Shown in pieces: positions 41,103 to 49,115 of a stretch of 64,000 bases of DNA. The notes below the pieces were generated by a model. The model ran no database searches. It worked only from the letters and a program-made list of their open reading frames with translations, and was not told the origin of the DNA. The stretch is from Rhodobiaceae bacterium UBA7804 (lineage in GTDB: Bacteria > Pseudomonadota > Alphaproteobacteria > Parvibaculales > Parvibaculaceae). The stretch covers positions 7,439 to 71,438 of the forward strand of contig DLCG01000016.1 in NCBI GenBank assembly GCA_002480495.1, read 5' to 3'. The stretch's first letter is position 1; each line of letters starts with the position of its first letter. A program made the translations under genes and the position numbers.

Positions 41103-41708
41103 TCAGAAGAGGGGTTCCTCGTAGACCGGTTCGCCGTCGATGCGGAGCTGCTTGATGGCGGGGGTGCCGTCCTCCCCGAGCGCGACGTCGACCGTGAGCT
41201 TGCCGTCGTTGCGGACGCTCTCAAGTTCGCGGCCTTCACCTTCGGGCACGAAATAGCTTTCGATGCCGTAGTTCACGTTCAACACAGAGCAGTCGGTGCA
41301 TGGAGGTGCGGGAACATCCCCTTCGGTTCCCGGAGATGCGGTCGTTGCTGGCGGCGATATGTAGCTAATCCGTCCACGAATTATCCGATCGTCAGGCGCG
41401 GCCTCGTGGCCTTCATGCCAGACGGAGACGGCCTTCCATGTTTCGCCTTCCTGTGCGAGTTCGACGAGAACGGTATCGCCGGAGGTGAAGTCGCTGTCGC
41501 CTTCGAGATATGCAAGCGGAAGCTGCGCGATGTCGTAAGTGAGGATGACGTAGTCGCCGCGGAAGATGTCGCGCGGGTCGACGGGCGCGGTGCGGAGCGT
41601 CACCACATTGTCCGAACGCAGGAGGGCGACCCGGTCCCAGACCATCGCGGCGAGAAAAAGCGACTGGCCGACGACGAGGGCGAGAACGGCAAGACCGAAG
41701 CGGCTCAT
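41103..41708 (-). CDS. GDYXXLXY domain protein
   Basis: 201 residues with one N-terminal membrane helix (SRFGLAVLALVVGQSLFLAAM) and a cytosolic/periplasmic domain whose signature RGDYVILTYDI matches GDYxxLxY (PF14345). Later strands include DDRIIRGRISY and a GIESYFVPEGEGRELE segment. The family occurs next to DUF2157 membrane proteins, as here: its start overlaps the DUF2157 stop by four bases (ATGA). Function of the pair is unknown; probably an inner-membrane complex. Confidence 0.9.
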   Translation of the reverse strand: MSRFGLAVLALVVGQSLFLAAMVWDRVALLRSDNVVTLRTAPVDPRDIFRGDYVILTYDIAQLPLAYLEGDSDFTSGDTVLVELAQEGETWKAVSVWHEGHEAAPDDRIIRGRISYISPPATTASPGTEGDVPAPPCTDCSVLNVNYGIESYFVPEGEGRELESVRNDGKLTVDVALGEDGTPAIKQLRIDGEPVYEEPLF

Positions 41709-42994
41709 GCGGCGTCTCCTTCTACCTGAGCGACGAGGCGTCGGCGCATGCGTTCCATGACCACGGAACCCGCAATGAGAAGTATGCCGCCAAGGGCGAA
41801 GAAGATCGCGGTATCGAGAAGCGTTCCCATGGTTTCGAAATAGAGCCAGAGGACTTCGGCGCCGAAGGCGACAAAGCCGAAGTTGACGGCGAAGCGGAAG
41901 TCATGCGCCGTGCCATAGGAAACGAGCCAGGCGGAGAGGGCGAGGAAGAGCGCGGCGTAAACCCAGGGCACGAGAGCGGGGGCGGCGCTGTCCACCGCCG
42001 GGTAGACGAGCGAGGCGAGAGCTATCACCGCGATGGCGAGTGCATCGCGCATGGCGAGGATGCCGCGCGTAACCGCGAGCACGGCAAGCACAGCGACGGC
42101 CGCAAGAATGGCGATGAGAAAAGGCCAGAAAAGCGCCGCGGCTTCACCCACGCCGCGATCCGGGCTTATCTGCCAGATCCAGAAAAGAGCGAAGGTGAGG
42201 AAGATGGCATAGGCCTCGGCGGTAGATGCAAAGCGCGGAGACCGCGCGGAGAAGAGCATCGCGGCAAGCCAGATCGCCAGAGCCTCGAAGACATAGAAGA
42301 GGAGAAGCCATGCCGGATCCATCAGGAAGGTTTCGGCGATGGAGACGGCCCAGATAGCCTGCCAGACAAAGGCTGCGAGCAGCGCGAGGTGAAAACCGGG
42401 AAGCCAGGAAAAGCGAAGCGAAAGCGCGAAGGCCGCGATCCACGGAATCCAGAAAGCCCAATGGGGCGTCTTTTCGGAGATGCCGAGCGTGAAGCTCGTC
42501 CAGACCAGCATGAGCAGGATGCCGAGCGCGAGGGCGGGACGCGAGGGAAGCAACCACGCCGCCGCGAGGGAGGCGATGCACCAGGCAAGCACACCGCCCG
42601 GGTCGTCGGTGACGATGTGATAGATCTGCGCGATCAACATGATGCCGCCGCCGAAGATGCCCAGTCCGATCAGCACCGCCGCCTGAGCGAAGGCGGGATG
42701 GGCGCGCCGTTCAAGAATGAAGGCCGCGCCCCATGACAGCCAGAGGGCGGCGAAAATCATCACGAGCTTTGCGAGCTTGGATATCTCGTTCCAGTTGGCG
42801 GCGACGAAGCTCATCACGGCGAAGCCGATCAGCACCGCGCCCAGTATGGCGAGGATGGCGGGCATGCGCCGGGCGGAAGGCTTTTCCTCCGCCTGCTTCA
42901 GAATGGCTTCGGCATTGGCGGGGGTGACCCAGCCACGTTCGATCCACAGATCGATGTCGCGTTTCAGGCGGTAAAGATAGGCGCGTTGCCACAT
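41705..42994 (-). CDS. DUF2157 polytopic membrane protein
   Basis: 429 residues. N-terminal DUF2157 motif (RLKRDIDLWIERGWVTPANAEAIL, LGAVLIGFAVMSFVAANWNEI) followed by some twelve hydrophobic segments. It is coupled to the GDYXXLXY gene by an ATGA overlap, the usual arrangement of this conserved pair. ATG at 42994 gives the family N-terminus MWQRAYLYRLK; an earlier start at 43066 is unsupported. Inner membrane, function unknown. Confidence 0.9.
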   Translation of the reverse strand: MWQRAYLYRLKRDIDLWIERGWVTPANAEAILKQAEEKPSARRMPAILAILGAVLIGFAVMSFVAANWNEISKLAKLVMIFAALWLSWGAAFILERRAHPAFAQAAVLIGLGIFGGGIMLIAQIYHIVTDDPGGVLAWCIASLAAAWLLPSRPALALGILLMLVWTSFTLGISEKTPHWAFWIPWIAAFALSLRFSWLPGFHLALLAAFVWQAIWAVSIAETFLMDPAWLLLFYVFEALAIWLAAMLFSARSPRFASTAEAYAIFLTFALFWIWQISPDRGVGEAAALFWPFLIAILAAVAVLAVLAVTRGILAMRDALAIAVIALASLVYPAVDSAAPALVPWVYAALFLALSAWLVSYGTAHDFRFAVNFGFVAFGAEVLWLYFETMGTLLDTAIFFALGGILLIAGSVVMERMRRRLVAQVEGDAA

Positions 42995-43278
42995 GGATCG
43001 AGTCGCTTTCTCTTGCCGGGCTCTGGCCGGGTTCGTGACTGGAGCGGAGAATTGGGACTCAACCAAGGCATGCTCTTCTCCGGCCGGAATTATCCGGTGG
43101 CGGGCGCGGAAGTCAAAAGGAGCCGCTCCGAGGGCCGGGAAAGGGCGGATTCCTGCAATTTGCAGCTATCTCCTTGCCGGTTGCGGCGGAATGTCGCATC
43201 ATTCATCAGGGAGCGCCATAGCGGCCGGGGAAGGCCGTGGCGGTGGGGCCGCTCAGGTTCAACATGCGGAGGAAAGCC

Positions 43279-43707
43279 ATGAATGTCGCCACGATCCTGA
43301 AGGCCAAGGGGGCCGATGTCTCCACGGTGAGCCCGGAGACGAGAGTGCGCGATGTCGCCTTGCTGCTGACGGAGCGCCGGATCGGTGCCGTGCTCGTGAT
43401 GCAGGACCGTCAGGTCATGGGCATCATCTCCGAACGCGACATCGTGAAAGCGGTGGCGCGGCAAGGAGGCGAGGCGCTCGATGCTCCCGTGCGCGACGTG
43501 ATGACCTCGCGCGTCGTGACCTGCAGCCTCAATGACTCCGTCGATGAACTCATGGACTCCATGACGCAAGGCCGCTTCCGCCACCTGCCGGTGATCGAGA
43601 AGGGTGAGCTTGTGGGAATCGTCTCGATCGGCGACGTGGTGAAGCATCGTATCGCCGAGACGGTGATGGAGACGGAGGCGCTGCGCCTCTATATCGCGAA
43701 CGGGTGA
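43279..43707 (+). CDS. CBS domain protein
   Basis: 142 residues, two CBS motifs forming one Bateman module: VRDVALLLTERRIGAVLVMQ..GIISERDIVKAV and VDELMDSMTQGRFRHLPVIE..GIVSIGDVVKH. Such proteins bind adenine nucleotides and regulate partners. GGAGGAAAG precedes ATG at 43279. Cytosolic. It stands between the DUF2157 gene (divergent) and the patatin gene (convergent); no partner is evident. Confidence 0.92.
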   Translation: MNVATILKAKGADVSTVSPETRVRDVALLLTERRIGAVLVMQDRQVMGIISERDIVKAVARQGGEALDAPVRDVMTSRVVTCSLNDSVDELMDSMTQGRFRHLPVIEKGELVGIVSIGDVVKHRIAETVMETEALRLYIANG

Positions 43708-43725
43708 GCGGCGCCCCGCCAAGGG

Positions 43726-44817
43726 CTACTGCATGATCTCGATGATTTCGCGAATCTGGGGGATCGCCTCTTCGGCGGCTTCCTCTCCCAGCGCGATCAG
43801 CTCATCCGCGTGATCGAAATCGAGCAGGCTGAGATGGCCGACCTTCGGCGCGATCATCACATCCGGCGGGTCGCCGGCCATGCGCATGCGGGCAAGGCGG
43901 TCCTGCACGATATTGAGTGAAGCGAGCATGACGCTGGCGATACCGGGCTCGCGCTGTTTCGAACCGATGACGCGGCGCATGAGTTCACGCTCGGGCGAAC
44001 GCTTCCAGCGCAAATTCTTCAAACGCTGACGGATGCGCTCCGTGACGGCGGCGCCTGTTTCCGTGTCTTCATCCTCGACGGGGCTTGCCGCATCGGCGAT
44101 TTCCTCGCGCGCTTCCTCCATCTCGTCTTCCTGGTCCAGCCGCTGTTCGATCTCACGGAAGAGCTCATCCTCCGGCATGGCAGGCGCGGGAGACTGCATG
44201 TAGCCGGGAAAGGCGACCTCATGCGCGCGGCGGCGCGCGGCAGGATCGAAGGGATCGTTGTTGAGATTGACCGCGATGACGACGCGGGCGCCGAGGGCAC
44301 GGGCAACGGAAACGGGCACGGGGTTGACCAGCGCGCCATCGATGAGCCAGCGGCCCTCGAGCGGGACGGGCGGGAAGACGCCCGGCAGCGCGTAGGATGC
44401 ACGGATCGCCTGAATGAGGTTGCCGTGATGCAGCCAGAGTTCATGGCCGGTGGTGAGTTCGGTGGCGACGCTGACGAAGCGCTTGCCGAGATCCTCGATG
44501 GCGATGCCGGAGAGATGCTCATGCATGATTTCGGCGAGCTTCGCGTCGCCGATCAAGCCGGAGGAGCGGAAGCGGAAATCGAGCAGCGAGAGCATGCGCC
44601 TGCGGGTGAGGGAGCGGGCGAATTCTTCCAGCGGTTCGAGCTTGCCTGCCACGTGACAGCCGCCGACAAGCGCACCGATGGACGTGCCGGAGACGATGTC
44701 GGCGTCGATGCCTGCGCGCGAAAGCGTTTTCAGGACGCCGATATGCGTCCAGCCGCGCGCCACGCCGGCGCCCAATGCGATGCCGATTTTCGGACGGGGC
44801 ATGCGGACTTGCTTCAT
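43726..44817 (-). CDS. Patatin-like phospholipase (RssA family)
   Basis: 363 residues. Patatin motifs: GIALGAGVARGWTHIG (GGGxRG-like oxyanion loop, here GAGVARG), GTSIGA with nucleophile Ser46, and LIDGALVNP with the acid Asp, giving a Ser-Asp dyad. A C-terminal region beyond 250 (acidic, EQRLDQEDEMEEAREE) is an extension of the basic fold. Likely a lysophospholipase or esterase in the cytosol or membrane-associated. ATG at 44817 chosen; alternatives at 44862 and 44802. Confidence 0.88.
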   Translation of the reverse strand: MKQVRMPRPKIGIALGAGVARGWTHIGVLKTLSRAGIDADIVSGTSIGALVGGCHVAGKLEPLEEFARSLTRRRMLSLLDFRFRSSGLIGDAKLAEIMHEHLSGIAIEDLGKRFVSVATELTTGHELWLHHGNLIQAIRASYALPGVFPPVPLEGRWLIDGALVNPVPVSVARALGARVVIAVNLNNDPFDPAARRRAHEVAFPGYMQSPAPAMPEDELFREIEQRLDQEDEMEEAREEIADAASPVEDEDTETGAAVTERIRQRLKNLRWKRSPERELMRRVIGSKQREPGIASVMLASLNIVQDRLARMRMAGDPPDVMIAPKVGHLSLLDFDHADELIALGEEAAEEAIPQIREIIEIMQ

Positions 44818-44911
44818 TGGTGACGGTACTCGGGAAGAATGCAACAGCGATGCCGCCTGCACCAGCGGCAGCTTTCATATGCCGTTCAAATGTGACGGAA
44901 TTCGAGCGGCT

Positions 44912-45364
44912 TCAACCGTGGGAGTGCGACAGTTTTTCGGCTCCGACCGGTTCGAGCCTTGCGGGCTCGCCCTCTTTCAGGTCCTGCCGGGGAACCCTGC
45001 GATAGAAGCAGGAGCGGTAGCCGACATGGCAGCAGCCGCCGTCGCCCGCCACATCGACCTTCAGCCAGACGGTGTCCTGGTCGCAATCGGTGCGCATCTC
45101 AATGACGGTCTGGATCTGGCCGGAGGTATCGCCCTTGTGCCAGAGCTCGTTTCGCGAGCGGCTCCAGTACCAGGCCTCGCCGGTCTCGATGGTGCGGGCA
45201 AGCGCCTCCGCGTTCATCCAGGCGACCATGAGGAGTTCGCCCGTCTTCGCGTCGGTCGTGACGGCGGTGATGAGGCCGTCCGCGCCGAATTTCGGCGAGA
45301 AGGACGTGCCTTCCTCGATCTCCTCTTTCGAGCCGCGCGAGGCGAAGGGGGATTTACCGGTCAT
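44912..45364 (-). CDS. hisI: Phosphoribosyl-AMP cyclohydrolase HisI
   Basis: 150 residues. Zinc-site residues are recognisable: CDQDTVW and GDGGCCHVGYRSCFYR carry the conserved Asp/Cys. MVAWMNAEALARTIETGEAWYWSRSRNELWHKGDTSG is the classical core. It opens the PR-AMP ring in histidine synthesis. The single-domain form (no HisE fusion) is usual in alphaproteobacteria. It follows the folE terminator. Confidence 0.96.
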   Translation of the reverse strand: MTGKSPFASRGSKEEIEEGTSFSPKFGADGLITAVTTDAKTGELLMVAWMNAEALARTIETGEAWYWSRSRNELWHKGDTSGQIQTVIEMRTDCDQDTVWLKVDVAGDGGCCHVGYRSCFYRRVPRQDLKEGEPARLEPVGAEKLSHSHG

Positions 45365-45395
45365 GTCTCTCGATTCCAGTTTCGTTTGCCGGATG

Positions 45396-45430
45396 AAAAA
45401 GGCCCCGCCATTCAGATGAAGGCGGGGCCT
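45396..45430 (-). terminator. folE terminator
   Basis: On the minus strand, GGCCCCGCC (45421-45429) pairs with GGCGGGGCC (45401-45409) across an 11-nt loop, then TTTTT. Downstream of folE and upstream of hisI. Confidence 0.85.
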
Positions 45431-45458
45431 CTTGTCAAAGCATCGAGCTTTTTGGGGC

Positions 45459-46094
45459 TCAGTATCCGCGGATCATCTGCATGAACCGGGCTTCCATGCG
45501 GGGGTCGTCGCGGAAGACGCCGGTGAACTGCGTGGTGATGGTGGCGACATCGGGCTTCTTGATGCCGCGCGTCGTCATGCACTGATGCTTCGCCTCGATG
45601 AGGATCGCGACGCCCTGCGGCTGCAGCGCGGCATTGATCGTGTCCGCGATCTGCGCGGTCATCGTCTCCTGCGTCTGCAGGCGGCGGGCATAGATCTCGA
45701 TGACGCGGGCCAGCTTCGAAATGCCGACGACCTTCTTGGTCGGTACATAGGCGATATGCGCGCGGCCGAGGATCGCAACCATGTGGTGCTCGCAATGCGA
45801 CTCGATGTTGATGTCGCGGAGCATCACCATGTCCTGATAGCCCTCGACTTCCTCGAAGGTGCGGGTGAGTTCCTTGTAGGGGTCGATCTCGTAGCCTTCG
45901 AAGAATTCCTCGTAGGCGCGCACAACGCGGCCGGGCGTGTCTATCAGGCCTTCGCGATCCGGGTTGTCGCCAGCCCAGGCGATCAGCGTGCGCACGGCGG
46001 CTTCGGCTTCCTCGCGGCTCGGCTTCTTCACCTCGGCAAGGCGCTCGTTCCCGGTCTGGGCGCGGAGCCCATCAACTGCAGCATTCATGTCCAT
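45459..46094 (-). CDS. folE: GTP cyclohydrolase I FolE
   Basis: 211 residues. Core motifs: IESHCEHHMVAILGRAHIAYVP (zinc Cys/His), LQTQETMTAQIADTI, HQCMTTRGIKKPDVATITTQFTGVF. The enzyme converts GTP to dihydroneopterin triphosphate for folate. The N-terminal 30 residues (MDMNAAVDGLRAQTGNERL) are variable as usual; a shorter start (MNAAVDG) is two codons in. A 560-bp spacer separates it from divergent cysS. Followed by a strong terminator. Confidence 0.97.
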   Translation of the reverse strand: MDMNAAVDGLRAQTGNERLAEVKKPSREEAEAAVRTLIAWAGDNPDREGLIDTPGRVVRAYEEFFEGYEIDPYKELTRTFEEVEGYQDMVMLRDINIESHCEHHMVAILGRAHIAYVPTKKVVGISKLARVIEIYARRLQTQETMTAQIADTINAALQPQGVAILIEAKHQCMTTRGIKKPDVATITTQFTGVFRDDPRMEARFMQMIRGY

Positions 46095-46653
46095 TCGACC
46101 AATCTCGTTTAGGGGTTTCCCGGCTTCATCTCCCTTTCCGGGAAGTTCGTCCGGTTCAAGTCACGGGCTCTCCGCTGCGGAAAATCCCGTTTTGCCCATC
46201 AAGCACGGGGTCTTATGCCATGCTGTAGCTGATGTGACATCGTCTCAACCATGCATATAGCCTTGCGGAAACTGGCTATCAAGGGCGGTGGAACCACGGA
46301 CCTGCGCAATATCAGACCCCACGCAGGACCCCCGGCAATAGCCTGACGTCACGCTTATCTACGGGCCTGAAGCGGGGACGGATCAGAAATCGGCAGGTAC
46401 CTTGGTTAATTCTTAAACCTTGCCACTCACCATAGGCTTCGCTAACAGAGAGCGACGATGGCGGCGCAAGGTGCCGCCGACGGAGGACCCACGGTGAAGA
46501 TGCGCCGCGCCACCTGCTGCCGAACTTCGCGCTGCCCAAGGGGCGGGCGCACGGCATGCCGCGCGTGTACAAGTTTCGCCACCGTCTGAGGGGCCGTCGA
46601 GAGGCGGGCTCCCGGGACCGAGCCTCCAGCCGAACCAAGATGGCCCTAGCGAC
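46095..46653. other. 559-bp divergent spacer between folE and cysS
   Basis: Holds both promoters. Near 46400 it is AT-richer (GGTTAATTCTTAAACC). From about 46490 it contains the short Cys-rich frame listed next, then a GGGCC..GGCCC long-range pair and a GGCTC/GAGCC hairpin just upstream of cysS. No larger gene seen. Confidence 0.5.
46494..46589 (+). CDS. Putative Cys-rich leader peptide upstream of cysS
   Basis: A 31-residue frame starting GTG at 46494, six bases behind GGAGGA (46482-46487), ending TGA at 46589, 64 bp before cysS. The peptide contains five cysteines (ATCCRTSRCPRGG..ACRAC). Translation stalling at Cys codons could signal cysteine or Cys-tRNA shortage to the downstream synthetase. 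High-GC DNA makes short open frames common, and no U-rich attenuator is seen, so this remains a hypothesis. Confidence 0.35.
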   Translation: MKMRRATCCRTSRCPRGGRTACRACTSFATV

Positions 46654-48060
46654 ATGAATTTCCAGCCGAACCGTCACAAGCTCACGCTTCACAACAACTG
46701 GACGCGCAAGAAGGAAGTCTTCGAGCCCGCGGACCCGAACCGCGTGACGATGTATGTGTGCGGGCCGACGGTCTACAACTACGCGCATATCGGCAATGCG
46801 CGGCCGGCGGTCGTATTCGATGTGCTGGCGCGCGTGCTGAAGCGCCTTTATCCGCATGTCGTCTATGCGCGGAACATCACGGATATCGAGGACAAGATCA
46901 TCGCCGCCGCGAAGGAGCAGGGCGTCGAGATTTCCGCGATCACCGAGAAGTATGCCGATATCTACCGCAAGGACATGGGGACGCTCGGCGTTCTTGCGCC
47001 CGACCTCGAGCCGAAGGCGACGGAAACGATTCCCGAGATGATCGCCATGATGGAGCGGCTGATCGAGGACGGCCACGCCTATGCGGCGGAAGGCCATGTG
47101 CTTTTCGATGTGCAGAGCTATGCCGAATATGGCCGCCTTTCGGGCCGGGACCGCGACGAGATGGTGGCAGGCGCGCGCGTGGAAGTCGCGCCCTACAAGA
47201 AGGACCCGGCGGACTTCGTGCTGTGGAAGCCTTCGACGCCTGAGCAGCCGGGCTGGGACAGCCCCTGGGGACGCGGAAGACCGGGATGGCACATCGAATG
47301 CTCGGCGATGATCGAGAAGCATCTCGGGCAGACCATCGACATTCACGGCGGCGGCATCGACCTGCAGTTCCCTCACCATGAAAACGAGGTGGCGCAGTCG
47401 ACCTGCGCGCATCACGGGGCGCCGCTTGCGCGCTTCTGGCTGCATAACGGCTTCGTGAATATCGAATCCGAGAAGATGTCGAAGTCGCTCGGCAATGTGC
47501 TGCTCGTGCACGATCTCATCGATCAGGCGCCGGGCGAGGCGATCCGGCTTGCGCTGCTCAACGGCCATTACCGCCAGCCGCTCGACTGGACGGCGGAAGG
47601 GCTTGCCCAGGCGAAGCGGATGCTCGACCGGCTTTACGGCGCGCTCCGAAACCTTGCCGATGTCAGGGCGGAGGCGACCAGCGACGCCGTGCCCGATGCT
47701 TTCCTGAAGGCGCTGCTCGACGACCTCAACACGCCGAAGGCGCTGGCCGAGCTATTCGCCATCGCCAAGCGCGCGAATACGGAAACGGACCCCGGCACGA
47801 AGGCGCTACTCAAGGCGGAGCTGATCGGCGCGGGGCGGCTTATCGGCATTCTCGAAATGGACCCCGAAGCCTGGTTTGCAGGCGGGGGGACGGCTTCCCA
47901 TATAGACGGGGAGGAGATCGAACGGCTGATCGCCGCGCGCAACGCGGCGCGCAAGGAAAAGAACTTCGCGGAGGCGGACCGCATACGCGACGAGCTTGCC
48001 GCGAAGGGCGTTCAGATCGAAGATGGGCCGCAAGGCACGAGCTGGAGAGTGGCGAGCTAG
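46654..48060 (+). CDS. cysS: Cysteinyl-tRNA synthetase
   Basis: 468 residues, class I synthetase. Zinc Cys36 in CGPTVY, HIGN (45-48), KMSKS (274-278) and the C-terminal helical anticodon domain are in place. The protein attaches Cys to tRNA-Cys in the cytosol. It starts a co-oriented run with a NifU-like scaffold, yidD and thrS. The gap to the next gene is 10 bp. Upstream lies a putative Cys-rich leader. No unusual features in the protein. Confidence 0.97.
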   Translation: MNFQPNRHKLTLHNNWTRKKEVFEPADPNRVTMYVCGPTVYNYAHIGNARPAVVFDVLARVLKRLYPHVVYARNITDIEDKIIAAAKEQGVEISAITEKYADIYRKDMGTLGVLAPDLEPKATETIPEMIAMMERLIEDGHAYAAEGHVLFDVQSYAEYGRLSGRDRDEMVAGARVEVAPYKKDPADFVLWKPSTPEQPGWDSPWGRGRPGWHIECSAMIEKHLGQTIDIHGGGIDLQFPHHENEVAQSTCAHHGAPLARFWLHNGFVNIESEKMSKSLGNVLLVHDLIDQAPGEAIRLALLNGHYRQPLDWTAEGLAQAKRMLDRLYGALRNLADVRAEATSDAVPDAFLKALLDDLNTPKALAELFAIAKRANTETDPGTKALLKAELIGAGRLIGILEMDPEAWFAGGGTASHIDGEEIERLIAARNAARKEKNFAEADRIRDELAAKGVQIEDGPQGTSWRVAS

Positions 48061-48070
48061 GCACAGGCAG

Positions 48071-48574
48071 ATGCTCAACGAGATCTACAACAAGCGCATT
48101 CTTGCCCTCGCGGCGGATATTCCGCATGGCGAGCGGCTCGACGCGCCCGACGCATCGGCGACGGCGGTCTCGAAGCTCTGCGGCTCCAAGGTGACGGTCG
48201 ATGTGAAACTCGACGGCGACAAGGTTGTCGACTACGGCGCCGATGTGAAGGCCTGCGCGCTGGGGCAGGCGTCCAGTTCCATCATGGCGCGGCATGTGAT
48301 CGGCGCGAGCGTGAAGGAACTTCACGAGGTGGCGGCGGCGATGCGCGCCATGCTGAAGGAAGGGGCCGAGCCGCCGCGCGAAATCTATGGCGGCAAGTGG
48401 AAGGACCTCGAGGTGCTCGAGCCCGTCCGCGAATACAAGGCGCGCCATGCCTCGACGCTGCTCGTGTTCGACGCGGTGGAAGAGGCGGTGGACGCCGCGC
48501 TGGAAGGACGGAAGGGGAGTGGTACTGCGGCGGCGCAGACCGGGACCCTCACTAGCACCGGCCCGGCGGCTTAG
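48071..48574 (+). CDS. Iron-sulfur scaffold NifU/IscU-like protein
   Basis: 167 residues with a NifU_N/IscU-type fold: LNEIYNKRILALAADIPHG, Cys37 (KLCGSK), Cys62 (ACALGQASSSIMA), and the LEPVREYKARHASTLL region. In IscU the third ligand is a Cys in an HC motif; here HA (126-127) replaces it, so two of three cluster Cys remain. This variant suggests cluster transfer or an altered function. It lies between cysS and yidD and is probably in one operon. The C-terminal 25 residues are Gly/Thr-rich and disordered. Confidence 0.85.
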   Translation: MLNEIYNKRILALAADIPHGERLDAPDASATAVSKLCGSKVTVDVKLDGDKVVDYGADVKACALGQASSSIMARHVIGASVKELHEVAAAMRAMLKEGAEPPREIYGGKWKDLEVLEPVREYKARHASTLLVFDAVEEAVDAALEGRKGSGTAAAQTGTLTSTGPAA

Positions 48575-48784
48575 CTTGGCCGCGTTTCCGGACGGCGAAC
48601 CGCTCACACTTCGCCTGGAAACGCTCTGAGCCCCGGGCCCGGCCGCTCCCGCGTTATCGCCCGGGCGGCTTTTTTTCCGACGAATCAGGTGGATAGGCCG
48701 AAGGGCGCCGGCGGTGCCTGCGAGTTGTGCCGATTCCAATTAAAAGCTAACAAGTGCGTGTTTCAAGGAGGACCCGTTATCCCC

Positions 48785-49105
48785 ATGCGGCGCGACCCCT
48801 TATCGTTCGCGATGCGCGGCCTGATCCGGTTCTATCAGTGGTTCATTTCGCCGCTGATCGGCCCGAAATGCCGCCATTTGCCGACCTGCTCGGACTATAC
48901 GATGCAGGCGATCGAGCGCTTCGGGCCGTGGCGAGGCGGATGGCTGGGGCTTTCGAGAATTCTGCGCTGTCATCCCTGGGGGAGCCACGGCTTCGACCCG
49001 GTGCCGGAGCGGCTGGAGGATCAGCCTTTCTGGGCGCCCTGGCGATATGGGCGATGGCGCATGCCGGAAGCGGAAAACTCCGCACACACGCACGGAACGC
49101 ATTGA
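48785..49105 (+). CDS. yidD: Membrane protein insertion efficiency factor YidD
   Basis: 106 residues (start at MRRDPLSF; upstream reading frame is open but lacks support). Core motif FYQWFISPLIGPKCRHLPTCSDYTMQAIERFGPWRGGWLGLSRILRCHPWG contains the two conserved cysteines (CR, TCSDY) plus RCHPWG. YidD assists YidC-mediated insertion of inner-membrane proteins. An AAGGAGG site lies 12-13 bp upstream, slightly far. It ends ten bases before the thrS start and probably is co-transcribed. Confidence 0.92.
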   Translation: MRRDPLSFAMRGLIRFYQWFISPLIGPKCRHLPTCSDYTMQAIERFGPWRGGWLGLSRILRCHPWGSHGFDPVPERLEDQPFWAPWRYGRWRMPEAENSAHTHGTH

Positions 49106-49115
49106 GAGAAGAGAC

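Noticed and set aside
46413..46655. 80-codon minus-strand frame upstream of cysS
   Set aside because: No motif, no ribosome site, composition of a shadow frame.
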